Of a stretch of 13,189 nt of DNA, positions 6,459 through 13,107 are shown piece by piece. Both the position numbers and the translations under genes were made by a program. The notes under the pieces are model-generated. The model did no database searches and was not told the origin of the DNA. It worked only from the letters and a program-made list of their open reading frames with translations. Positions within the stretch are counted from its first letter, which is position 1. Every line of letters starts with the position of its first letter. Source of the stretch: DASZHJ01 sp035581425 (lineage in GTDB: Bacteria; Pseudomonadota; Alphaproteobacteria; ATCC43930; CGMCC-115725); contig DATJVP010000138.1 in the NCBI GenBank assembly GCA_035581425.1, forward strand, positions 1 to 13,189, given 5' to 3'.

Positions 6459-7400
6459 ATGCTGACTTATCTGATCCGACGGATCGCGATCATCATCCCG
6501 ACGCTGTTCTTCGTCTCGATTATCATCTTCGGACTGCAGCAACTGTTGCCCGGCGATCCCGCGCTGGCGCTCGCGGGCGAGGAGCGGGATCCGCAGGTAA
6601 TCGCGTTCCTCCGCCACAAGTATCATCTCGACGAGCCGCTCCCGGTCCGCTACGGGCTCTGGCTCGGGGGCGTGCTGCGCGGAGACCTCGGCGAATCCGT
6701 TCGCATCAATAAGCCCGTCCTCGATCTCGTGCTCGAGAAGCTGCCGGTGACGGCGGAGCTCGCGGGGATGGCGATCCTCATCGCACTCCTCATCGGCATT
6801 CCCGCAGGCGTCATCTCCGCGGTGAAGAACGGGACGATCATCGACTACGGCGCCAATATTTTTGCGCTCTGGGGACTATCCACGCCCAATTTCTGGCTGG
6901 GATTTCTGTTGATCCTGCTGTTCTCCGTCGATCTCGGCGTGCTTCCGGCCTCGGGCTTCGTTCCACCGGGAGAGGATCTCGGCAAGAACCTCGCGACGCT
7001 CGTCATGCCCGCCTTCGTGCTCGGGAACGCCATTGCCGCCGTGATGATGCGCCACACCCGGAGCGCCATGCTGCAAGTGCTGAGCGCCGACTACGTCCGC
7101 ACGGCGCGCGCGAAGGGCCTGGATGAGCGCACGGTCGTGCTGAAGCACGGCCTCAGGAACGCGCTCATCCCCGTGGTGACGCTGGGCGCGCTCGAGTTCG
7201 GACAGCTCCTCTCGGGCGCGGTGCTGACGGAGCAGGTCTTCACCATCCCCGGCTTCGGCAAGCTCATCGTCGATGCCGTCTTCAACCGGGATTACGCGGT
7301 GGTGCAGGGGGTCGTGCTCTGCACCGCGACCGCCTACATCGTGCTCAACCTCTGCGCCGATATCGCCTACTTCCTCGTCAACCCGCGGCTCCGCGCATGA
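6459..7400 (+). CDS. Peptide-type ABC transporter permease (DppB/GsiC-like)
   Basis: This is the first membrane subunit of the importer; 313 residues. The N-terminal membrane segment (about 9-28) is followed by the family mark LLPGDPA (29-35) and a periplasmic domain. Further hydrophobic segments lie near 101-121, 131-158, 181-198, 240-258 and 282-305. The cytoplasmic EAA-type loop that docks on the ATPases is DYVRTARAKGLDERTVVLKH (211-230), followed by GLRNALIPVVT. The protein ends NPRLRA, a usual C terminus. From memory it resembles E. coli GsiC closely in the N terminus and EAA loop. The ribosome binding site is weak (GAAG at 6448-6451), which with the hairpin just upstream suggests lower translation than the binding protein. 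Its stop overlaps the next start as ATGA. Confidence 0.95.
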   Translation: MLTYLIRRIAIIIPTLFFVSIIIFGLQQLLPGDPALALAGEERDPQVIAFLRHKYHLDEPLPVRYGLWLGGVLRGDLGESVRINKPVLDLVLEKLPVTAELAGMAILIALLIGIPAGVISAVKNGTIIDYGANIFALWGLSTPNFWLGFLLILLFSVDLGVLPASGFVPPGEDLGKNLATLVMPAFVLGNAIAAVMMRHTRSAMLQVLSADYVRTARAKGLDERTVVLKHGLRNALIPVVTLGALEFGQLLSGAVLTEQVFTIPGFGKLIVDAVFNRDYAVVQGVVLCTATAYIVLNLCADIAYFLVNPRLRA

Positions 7401-8284
7401 CCGCCGTCCCCGTCGAAGCCGCAGCCGCCGCCCCGGAGCTTCCGGACGATCGGCCGTGGCGGCGTGCGCTGCGCCGTCTCGTGCGCCGTCGCGGCGCCAT
7501 GGTCGGGCTCTCGATCGTGCTGTTCTTCGTGCTGATCGCGATTTTCGCGCCCTATGTCGCGCCCTACAGCCCGATCGCCACGGATTGGGGCGCGGTGCGT
7601 AAGGCGCCGAACCTCGCGCATTGGCTCGGCACCGACGAAATCGGCCGCGACGTGCTCTCACGCGTCATCTTCGGCGCGCGCGCCTCGCTGATGGCGGGTG
7701 TGGTCTCGGTGCTGATTTCCCTGAGCATCGGTGTGCCGCTCGGGCTTCTCTCGGGCTATGTCGGTGGCTTCCTCGACGGTCTCCTCATGCGGATCGTCGA
7801 TGCCATGCTCGCCTGTCCCTTCCTCATCCTCGCGATCGCGCTCGCGGCCTTCCTAGGTCCCAATCTCACCAACGCCATGATCGCGATCGGCATCTCCGCC
7901 ATGCCCGCTTTCGTGCGCCTGACGCGCGCGCAAACCCTCGCGACGAAGGTCGAGGACTACGTCGAGGCCGCGAAGGCCGTGGGCAATCCGCATTACCGGA
8001 TCGTGCTGAGACACATCCTCCCGAACATCCTCGCTCCCATCATGGTGCAGGCGACGCTCGCGATCGCCGCAGCGATCATCGCGGAGGCAAGCCTCTCCTT
8101 CCTGGGCTTGGGTCAGCAGCCGCCGAGCCCGAGCTGGGGCAGCATGCTCAACACCGCCAAGAATTTCCTCTCGCAGGCGCCGTGGATGGCCTGGTGGCCG
8201 GGCGCGGCGATCTTCGTCGTCGTGCTCTCCTTCAACCTGCTCGGCGACGGCCTCCGCGACGCGCTGGATCCCAAGCACAAATAG
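7397..8284 (+). CDS. Peptide-type ABC transporter permease (DppC/GsiD-like)
   Basis: This is the second membrane subunit; 295 residues. Residues 20-75 form the OppC N-terminal region, with a membrane segment at 36-52 and the conserved APYSPIATDW stretch. HWLGTDEIGRDVLSRVIFGARAS (75-97) is a strong family mark. Other hydrophobic segments lie near 98-119, 133-154, 218-236 and 268-286. The EAA-type loop is DYVEAAKAVGNPHYRIVLRH (187-206), followed by ILPNILAPI. The C terminus FNLLGDGLRDALDPKHK is typical and complete. The ATG overlaps the preceding TGA by 4 bases and no separate ribosome binding site stands out, so translation is probably coupled to the first permease. It is the last gene of the import operon, with a convergent gene 10 bases beyond. 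Confidence 0.95.
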   Translation: MTAVPVEAAAAAPELPDDRPWRRALRRLVRRRGAMVGLSIVLFFVLIAIFAPYVAPYSPIATDWGAVRKAPNLAHWLGTDEIGRDVLSRVIFGARASLMAGVVSVLISLSIGVPLGLLSGYVGGFLDGLLMRIVDAMLACPFLILAIALAAFLGPNLTNAMIAIGISAMPAFVRLTRAQTLATKVEDYVEAAKAVGNPHYRIVLRHILPNILAPIMVQATLAIAAAIIAEASLSFLGLGQQPPSPSWGSMLNTAKNFLSQAPWMAWWPGAAIFVVVLSFNLLGDGLRDALDPKHK

Positions 8285-8307
8285 CGGGGTCGCCTCACTT
8301 CACCCCG
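8285..8307 (-). terminator. Possible terminator hairpin between convergent genes
   Basis: CGGGGT (8285-8290) pairs with ACCCCG (8302-8307), giving a 6-bp GC-rich stem with an 11-base loop that contains the DUF1989 stop codon. Read on the - strand the stem is followed by CTATTTGTG, a weak T-rich stretch. It could end the - strand transcript and also stall + strand transcripts leaving the transporter operon. Confidence 0.35.
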
Positions 8308-9158
8308 TGCGAGCGCGAGTAGGCGCTCGGCTTTGGCGGGTGCCAGCCCGCCAGCGCGCCTTCGCGCGGACGATAGATCTCGACCTTGAGCGGGTAGCAC
8401 TTGGCGGCGTCGCTCGAATGGCTCGAGCCGCAATCGCCGCCGGGGCACGCCGAGAGCGCGCCCAGGAGATCGATCTCCGCGAAGAATTCGATGAAATCGC
8501 CGGGACGCACGGGGCTCGCCTTCATGAAATACTGATGCGTGTCGCGCGTATAGCCCGTGCACATGAAGACGTTCATCACGTCGTGCACGTGCTGCTCGGC
8601 CTCCGCAAGCGGCATGCCCCGCGCCGCCGCGAGCGCGCGCGTGAGATTCGAGTGGCAGCAATGATGGTACTCGCTTCCGCTTAGCAGGAGATTGGTATAG
8701 GGGTCGCAGCGGGTACCGATGATGTCGTGGACGCCGCCGCCGTCGGCATCGAAGCCATACCAGCCGAGCGTGTCGTGCGTGATCGTCGCCATCGGACGCA
8801 GGCTCGGCAGCGTGCTCCAGAGACGCGCGCCGGTGGTCACGTGCGTCGCGTGGAAGGCCCGTGTCTTCCCGCTGAAGAACCGCTCCGAGAGATCGGCCGC
8901 ATTCCAGAGATTGAGATCGCCGACTTGCGGCCCCTCCACGCTCACGATGCGGAAGAAGTGGCCCGCGGGCACCTCGAAGGTTCCGCCCTCGCGCGGCGCG
9001 ACGACGGTTTCGGCGGTCTTCGCGAAGCCCGTGCGGGCGCGCTCGTAGAAGGCTGCGTCGAAGGGCGGTAGATGCTCGACGGAATAGGTGATGACGGGCT
9101 TGGCCGCGCGCCGCGTCGCGGCATCTGGCGGGCTCATGGTCGCGGTCGGTTTCGTCAT
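8295..9158 (-). CDS. DUF1989 (urea carboxylase-associated / carboxyguanidine deiminase-related) protein
   Basis: This 287-residue protein matches the DUF1989 family. Characterised members are the two subunits of carboxyguanidine deiminase (CgdA/CgdB) next to urea (guanidine) carboxylase; the exact activity here is unknown. Visible family features are the EVPAGHFFRIVSVEGPQVGD block (62-81), NLWNAADLSERF, GTRCDPYTN with Cys151, YHHCCHSNL with Cys167/Cys168 (164-172), MNVFM (195-199), PGDFIEFFAEIDLLGALSAC and CPGGDC (238-243). The cysteines and histidines could bind a metal. The ATG at 9158 has AGGGAGA 9 bases upstream; a second in-frame ATG at residue 8 is possible. No urea carboxylase or allophanate hydrolase gene is nearby. 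It is the last of four - strand genes and lies 43 bases after the previous one. Confidence 0.88.
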   Translation of the reverse strand: MTKPTATMSPPDAATRRAAKPVITYSVEHLPPFDAAFYERARTGFAKTAETVVAPREGGTFEVPAGHFFRIVSVEGPQVGDLNLWNAADLSERFFSGKTRAFHATHVTTGARLWSTLPSLRPMATITHDTLGWYGFDADGGGVHDIIGTRCDPYTNLLLSGSEYHHCCHSNLTRALAAARGMPLAEAEQHVHDVMNVFMCTGYTRDTHQYFMKASPVRPGDFIEFFAEIDLLGALSACPGGDCGSSHSSDAAKCYPLKVEIYRPREGALAGWHPPKPSAYSRSHGVK

Positions 9159-9201
9159 CGCTGCATGTCTCCCTGTGATGGCGGGGATTGCGTCGGGGTT
9201 G

Positions 9202-9657
9202 TCAGAGTTCGTCAGCGATCTTCGCCCATTGCTTCAGCTCCTCTTCGAAGCCTTGCTGTGCCTCCGGCCGAGGGAGGGTCGCGGTCTGCGGGCCTCCTGG
9301 CGATTTCAGGATCGCGCTCACGAGCCGCCAATCCGCGCTCACGCGGATCACCAGCACGCCGGGCTCGGCGACGCGACCCAGCAGGTAGCCGCCACCCTTG
9401 TCGAGCCGAATGAAGGCGTGGATCAGGCCGTCATCGTCCTGCACTGCGATCTGGCGCGGGCTGATCTTCGCGCCGGCCTTGGTCAGGCCGAGAGCCTCGG
9501 TCACGTATTGATCGAGCGGTATCTCCTTGCCGCGCTCGTCGAGCATGGCGACGATCTTTGCGAGCTGGGCGTCCGAGATGAGTCCGCGAACCTCCGCACG
9601 CGCCGCGCCGCCGAGTCCCACGGTGACAGCAACCATAAACATCAAGAGTCTTAGCAT
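9202..9657 (-). CDS. Small exported protein of unknown function
   Basis: This 151-residue protein has a signal peptide (residues 1-21: MLRLLMFMVAVTVGLGGAAR, cleavage ARA/EV). The mature part starts with a helical region (ISDAQLAKIVAMLDERGKEI, then VTEALGLTKAG). A beta-rich core follows (ISPRQIAVQDDDGLIHAFIRL, YLLGRVAEPGVLVIRVSADW), then a Pro-rich joint and a final acidic helix (QQGFEEELKQWAKIADEL). No cysteine is present, so it is not a lipoprotein. I do not recognise the family. The start is chosen because GGAG lies 8 bases upstream (9666-9669) and the signal peptide begins there. It sits 20 bases after the DedA gene and 43 bases before the DUF1989 gene, so it is probably co-transcribed with them. 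Expected location is the periplasm. Confidence 0.8.
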   Translation of the reverse strand: MLRLLMFMVAVTVGLGGAARAEVRGLISDAQLAKIVAMLDERGKEIPLDQYVTEALGLTKAGAKISPRQIAVQDDDGLIHAFIRLDKGGGYLLGRVAEPGVLVIRVSADWRLVSAILKSPGGPQTATLPRPEAQQGFEEELKQWAKIADEL

Positions 9658-9677
9658 CGCGTCCGCTCCGAAGGATG

Positions 9678-10307
9678 TCAGCGCCGCCCGTTCCGCCGCT
9701 TGCGGCCGCGCTGGCGGCGCCAGAAATAGATACCCACCGCGGCCGCAACGACGACGGCGATGATGACCACCATCGGCTCGAGCGTGCTCACCGTGCGCAG
9801 GATTTCGTGGAAGCGCTTGCCGAACCAATAGGCGAGCGAGGTCCAGAATCCGACCCAAAGCGCGGCGCCGAGGGAATTGTAAAGGAGGAAGTGCCACCAG
9901 CTCATCCCCATGGTGCCCGCGACGATGCCGTTCAATTGCCGCAGCACCACCACGAAGCGCGCGAAGAGCACCACCGCGCCGCCGTGCCGCTCGAAAAATC
10001 CCTCCACGTATTTGATGTGCTCGTTCTTGATGCGAACCTTGGGCCCGTAGCGCAGCACCAGCATGCGCCCGCCTTTGCGCCCGATGAGGTAGCCGATGTT
10101 GTCGCCCATGACCGCCGCGACCCAGGAGGCGAAGGCGACGGAGAAAATATTGAGTTTGCCTTGGGACGCCAGGATCGAGCCCGCGATCATCAGGGATTCG
10201 CCGGGTGTCGGGAGGCCGAAGCTCTCCAGGAATACACCCAGGAACACCACGGAGGTGCCGTAGTGCGCGACGTAATGTTGCGCTTCCTCGAGGAGACCGT
10301 CGACCAT
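9678..10307 (-). CDS. DedA family (VTT domain) inner-membrane protein
   Basis: DedA proteins are polytopic inner-membrane proteins that have been linked to lipid-carrier recycling, pH and antibiotic tolerance; the role of this member is not known. The 209-residue protein has the family's ExxGxPxPGE motif (Glu28 to Glu37, ESFGLPTPGE) followed by a hydrophobic stretch. It also has GDNIGYLIGRKGG (68-80) and the conserved FARFVVVLRQLNGIVAGTMGM segment (115-135, Arg117, Arg123). These are followed by FLLYNSLGAALWVGFW (140-155). A last membrane helix at 178-196 ends in the very basic tail RRQRGRKRRNGRR, which should sit in the cytoplasm. No clear ribosome binding site is seen before the ATG at 10307, which lies 30 bases after the pyrE stop. 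Confidence 0.93.
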   Translation of the reverse strand: MVDGLLEEAQHYVAHYGTSVVFLGVFLESFGLPTPGESLMIAGSILASQGKLNIFSVAFASWVAAVMGDNIGYLIGRKGGRMLVLRYGPKVRIKNEHIKYVEGFFERHGGAVVLFARFVVVLRQLNGIVAGTMGMSWWHFLLYNSLGAALWVGFWTSLAYWFGKRFHEILRTVSTLEPMVVIIAVVVAAAVGIYFWRRQRGRKRRNGRR

Positions 10308-10337
10308 CGGCGATGACTGTCGTGCCGTTCGCGTCTA

Positions 10338-11006
10338 TTAGCCCACGGCGCCGGCCGCGGGCTGCCAACCCTCGGGATGCTCGAGGAAGGACTTGAGCGC
10401 TGCATATTGCGCCGGCGTGAAATAGCCGAGCCCCTGCGCTACCGCGAGCACGTCCCACCAGGTCGCGAGCGCGTGGAGCTTCACCCCCTCCGCCGCGAGG
10501 CTCGCCACGCTCTGCGGGAAGATGCCGTAATGGAAGATCACGAAGGTGTGGCCGATCTTGCCGCCGGCGTCGCGGATCGCATGGATGAAGTTGAGCTTCG
10601 AAGTACCTTCGCTCGCGAGATCCTCGACCAGCAGCACCCGCGCGCCCTCGGCCATCTCGCCCTCGATCTGCGCGTTGCGGCCGAAGCCCTTGGCCTTCTT
10701 GCGCACGTAGAGCATCGGAAGCCCCATACGCTCCGCGATCCAGGCCGCAAAGGGAATGCCTGCGGTCTCGCCGCCGGCGACAGCGTCGAAGCCCTCGAAG
10801 CCCGCCGCGCGCTCGACGAGCGCGACGCCCATGTCCATGAGCTTCGCCCGCGCGCGCGGAAAGGAGATGAGTCGCCGGCAATCGACGTAGACCGGGCTCA
10901 CGCGGCCCGAGGTGAAGGTGAAGGGGCGGTCCGGATTGAACAGAACCGCCTTGGTCTCCAGCAGGATGCGGGACGTGATCTCGGCGGTGTCCGTCGCCTC
11001 TGGCAT
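10338..11006 (-). CDS. pyrE: Orotate phosphoribosyltransferase
   Basis: PyrE joins orotate to PRPP to make OMP in pyrimidine synthesis; cytoplasmic, acting as a dimer. The 222-residue protein has FTFTSGRVSPVYVDCRRLIS (30-49), then GGETAGIPFAAWIAERMGLP (78-97). The mobile catalytic loop is RKKAKGFGRNAQIEG (102-116), and the PRPP-binding motif is VLLVEDLASEGTS (124-136). The FHYGIFP and LHALATWWDVL segments match the alphaproteobacterial form I recall. The start at 11006 has GAGG 6 bases upstream (11013-11016). A GTG 11 codons farther out (11039) would extend it but has poorly placed ribosome binding sequence. It is the first gene of the four - strand genes, and pyrE is usually not tied to DedA functionally. 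The promoter should lie in the 137-base divergent gap to the crotonase gene. Confidence 0.95.
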   Translation of the reverse strand: MPEATDTAEITSRILLETKAVLFNPDRPFTFTSGRVSPVYVDCRRLISFPRARAKLMDMGVALVERAAGFEGFDAVAGGETAGIPFAAWIAERMGLPMLYVRKKAKGFGRNAQIEGEMAEGARVLLVEDLASEGTSKLNFIHAIRDAGGKIGHTFVIFHYGIFPQSVASLAAEGVKLHALATWWDVLAVAQGLGYFTPAQYAALKSFLEHPEGWQPAAGAVG

Positions 11007-11143
11007 CGCGCGCCTCGCTCGAAGTTCGTGATGGGCCACGCCTCTTTAAGGCCAAATCTCCCTTGGGGCAACGGCGGCGATGGCGGGCGGCGGCCCTTCG
11101 CTATAGGCTTGCGAGTCGGAGCGGCAATCGAGGGGAGAATGGA

Positions 11144-11923
11144 ATGCCGGAGCTGGTGCTGACTGAACGCGAGGAGGGGATCGTCACGGTCACCCTCAAC
11201 CGCCCGGAGAAGCTCAACGCGCTCAACAAAGCGATGTGGCTCGGATTGTACGAGGTCTTCGGGGATCTCGAGACCGATAGCGACGTCCGCGCAATCGTGC
11301 TGCGCGGCTCCGGCGGCCGCGCCTTCGCGCCTGGCGCAGACATCGGAGAGTTCGAGGCCGAGCGCGGCAATTCCCGCAAGGCGCGCGAATACGGAAGCCT
11401 CATGCACGAGGTGATGCGGCGGATCGGCGAGTGCCGACATCCCACGGTGGCGCTCATCGAGGGGCTCTGCGTCGGCGGCGGGCTCGAGCTCGCAATGCTC
11501 TGCGATATCAGAATTTGCGGCGAGGGCAGTCGCTTCGGCGTGCCCATCAACCGCATCGGCGTCACCATGGGCTATCCCGAGATCATGGCGCTGATCGCGC
11601 TGGTGGGCCGCGACACCGCACTCGAGATCCTGCTGGAGGGCCGCGTCTTCGGAGCGGCCGAGGCCAAGGAGAAAGGGCTCGTAACCCGCGTCGTCCCCGA
11701 CGACAAGGTCGTCGAGGAAGCCTACGCCGCTGCGCGTCGCATCGCCGCTGGTGCGCCGCTCGTCAATCTCTGGCACAAGAAGTTCGCACGCCGCGCCCTC
11801 GATCCGCGGCCGCTCACGCCACAGGAATTCGACGAGCCCTACGAGACCTTCGACACCGAGGACTTCCAGACCGGTTTCCGCGGCTTCCTCGCGAAGCGCC
11901 CGCCAGCATTCAAGGGGCGATGA
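11144..11923 (+). CDS. Enoyl-CoA hydratase/isomerase (crotonase) family protein
   Basis: This 259-residue protein has the crotonase fold and should act on an acyl-CoA thioester. VTVTLNRPEKLNALN (14-28) and the CoA-site APGADIGEF (62-70) lie near the N terminus. The oxyanion-hole region is IEGLCVGGGLELAMLCD (105-121). Aligned without gaps to the rat mitochondrial hydratase, Glu115 corresponds to catalytic Glu144, but the position of catalytic Glu164 is Ile135 (FGVPI for FGQPE). A plain hydratase is therefore unlikely; an isomerase or another crotonase reaction is possible. The C terminus ETFDTEDFQTGFRGFLAKRPPAFKG is typical of the family. The ATG at 11144 has AGGGGAG 6 bases upstream; an out-of-frame ATG sits at 11139. 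The next gene starts directly after its TGA, so the two are one transcript. Confidence 0.93.
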   Translation: MPELVLTEREEGIVTVTLNRPEKLNALNKAMWLGLYEVFGDLETDSDVRAIVLRGSGGRAFAPGADIGEFEAERGNSRKAREYGSLMHEVMRRIGECRHPTVALIEGLCVGGGLELAMLCDIRICGEGSRFGVPINRIGVTMGYPEIMALIALVGRDTALEILLEGRVFGAAEAKEKGLVTRVVPDDKVVEEAYAAARRIAAGAPLVNLWHKKFARRALDPRPLTPQEFDEPYETFDTEDFQTGFRGFLAKRPPAFKGR

Positions 11924-12553
11924 ATGAGCGACACGAGCACCATCTGCGACGAGGCCGCGCTCCGCGCTCTCTACCCGGAGCCCTCGCGTCTCTCGCAGGT
12001 GAAACAAATCGACCGGATCGACGAGCATTCCCGGCGTTTCATCGCGATGTCTCCGCTCCTGGTGATTGGCTCGACGCGGCCTGGCCGAGGCACTGATGTG
12101 AGCCCCCGGGGCGATGCGCCGGGCTTCGTGCGCGTCCTCGACGAGCGGACGCTCGCGATCCCCGACCGTCCCGGCAACAACCGGCTCGACACCATGGGCA
12201 ACCTGATCGCGGATGCCGAGGTGGGGCTCCTCTTTATGGTGCCGGGGCTCGACGAGACGCTCCGCGTCAACGGCACGGCTTCGCTCTCGCACGATCCCCA
12301 ATTGCTCGAGGGCTCGGTTGCGATGGGGAAGCTGCCTCGAATGATGATTCTCGTCGCCGTGCGCGAGGTTTTCTACCACTGCGGCAAGGCGCTGAAGCGC
12401 GCGCGGCTCTGGCAGGAGGACTATCGCGTCGATCCCAAGAGCGTGCCGTCCCTGGGCCGCATCATCGTGGAGCAAGCACGACTCGAGGAGACCCTCAGCG
12501 TCGAGGAAGCGGACGCCGCGGTCGAGCGCTCCTACAAGCAGAACCTCTACTGA
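11924..12553 (+). CDS. PPOX-class FMN-dependent flavoprotein (MSMEG_1061-like)
   Basis: This 209-residue protein belongs to the pyridoxamine 5'-phosphate oxidase-like split-barrel family. Members bind FMN or F420 and act as oxidoreductases on small molecules; the substrate here is unknown. The core is FIAMSPLLVIGSTRPGRGTD (39-58), VSPRGDAPGFVRVLDERTLA (59-78) and IPDRPGNNRLDTMGNLI (79-95). GLLFMVPGLDETLRVNGTA (101-119) completes the barrel. The GNNRLDTMGN stretch is expected to contribute to flavin phosphate binding. The C-terminal part (VFYHCGKALKRARLWQ, 149-164) fits the subgroup I recall from mycobacteria and rhizobia. The ATG follows the upstream TGA without a gap, and AAGGGG (11912-11917) gives a ribosome binding site. 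Its last 7 bases overlap the end of the - strand thioesterase gene. Confidence 0.9.
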   Translation: MSDTSTICDEAALRALYPEPSRLSQVKQIDRIDEHSRRFIAMSPLLVIGSTRPGRGTDVSPRGDAPGFVRVLDERTLAIPDRPGNNRLDTMGNLIADAEVGLLFMVPGLDETLRVNGTASLSHDPQLLEGSVAMGKLPRMMILVAVREVFYHCGKALKRARLWQEDYRVDPKSVPSLGRIIVEQARLEETLSVEEADAAVERSYKQNLY

Positions 12554-12972
12554 GGCGCCGGGTCGGATGCCGCGATATAGCGATAGACCGCCTCGCCGAT
12601 CGCGAGCAGTTTCCCGTCGGGTCCTTTGACCTCGCCGCTTGCCATGTAAATGGTGTTGCCGCCGCCGCGGCGCTCGGCGGTGCAGATGAGCGTGCCGCTC
12701 CGCGCCTGGCCCGTGAAGCTCGTGGTCATGGAGAGCGTCACCGCGCGGCGGACTTTGCCGTCCTCCTTCGGATGGACCCCCGTGTATCCACAGGCCGCGT
12801 CGAGCATCGCCGCGAGGACGCCGCCGTGGACGACGCCGGAGCGATTGAGGTGGTGCTCCGCGAGATCGACCTCGAGCCGCACGAACCCGTCGCGCCATTC
12901 GGCGATTCGGAAGTCGAGGATTTTGTTGAAGCCCCGGATGATTTCATGGGGCGCGGTGGACTGCTCCGGCAC
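12547..12972 (-). CDS. PaaI-type hotdog-fold acyl-CoA thioesterase
   Basis: This 141-residue cytoplasmic hotdog protein should hydrolyse acyl- or aryl-CoA thioesters. The active-site block is HLNRSGVVHGGVLAAMLDAACG (41-62). It holds the HGG motif (49-51) and the likely catalytic Asp58. The second half has VTLSMTTSFTGQARSGTLIC (78-97) and a final strand ending AVYRYIAA. I chose the GTG at 12972 because GAGGAG lies 8 bases upstream and the length fits PaaI-type enzymes. An in-frame ATG at 13086 would add 38 Arg/Pro/Ser-rich residues that look unlike the family and has no good ribosome binding site. It converges with the PPOX gene by a 7-base overlap, and could handle CoA esters made by the crotonase, though that link is only inference. 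Confidence 0.88.
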   Translation of the reverse strand: MPEQSTAPHEIIRGFNKILDFRIAEWRDGFVRLEVDLAEHHLNRSGVVHGGVLAAMLDAACGYTGVHPKEDGKVRRAVTLSMTTSFTGQARSGTLICTAERRGGGNTIYMASGEVKGPDGKLLAIGEAVYRYIAASDPAPQ

Positions 12973-12980
12973 GGCAGAGG

Positions 12981-12986
12981 CTCCTC
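12981..12986 (-). promoter_or_regulatory. Ribosome binding site supporting the GTG start of the thioesterase gene
   Basis: GAGGAG on the - strand ends 8 bases before the GTG at 12972. It is the best Shine-Dalgarno match in the region and argues for the shorter protein over the ATG at 13086. Confidence 0.65.
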
Positions 12987-13050
12987 GGAATGCGGCGCGA
13001 GAGTGCCCGGACGGGCGGCAGCTTGTCCAGCGCAGTGGGCGATACCGAGA

Positions 13051-13077
13051 TTGACAGCGCGCGCCGTCGAGTACACC
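13051..13077 (+). promoter_or_regulatory. Candidate promoter of the exported-protein gene at the right edge
   Basis: TTGACA at 13051-13056 is a perfect sigma-70-type -35 box. The best -10 candidate is TACACC (13072-13077), 15 bases away and only 3 of 6 to consensus, so the match is half convincing. It would place the transcript start some 20 bases before the ATG at 13108. Confidence 0.35.
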
Positions 13078-13107
13078 CTCCGGCATCTTCAGAGGGAAGA
13101 CTTGTCC

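Noticed and set aside
4851..6626. Open frame of 591 codons on the - strand
   Set aside because: It lies antisense to the binding-protein gene, is very Arg/Asp/His/Leu-rich and shows no family motif. It is the usual mirror frame of a high-GC gene.
9658..11055. Long upstream extension of the small exported protein frame
   Set aside because: It overlaps dedA and pyrE on the same strand, and the signal peptide and ribosome binding site place the real start at 9657.
11007..11143. Promoter and operator search in the pyrE/crotonase divergent gap
   Set aside because: TATAGG at 11102-11107 and a weak TTGCCC/TTAAAG pair on the - strand were considered, but neither has both boxes at acceptable match and spacing.
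10898..12898. Open frame of 666 codons on the - strand
   Set aside because: It spans the crotonase, flavoprotein and thioesterase genes in a shadow frame with no recognisable domain, and has no plausible start signals.
12973..13086. 38-residue N-terminal extension of the thioesterase
   Set aside because: It is Arg/Pro/Ser-rich, unlike PaaI-type proteins, and lacks a good ribosome binding site. The GTG at 12972 has a strong one.
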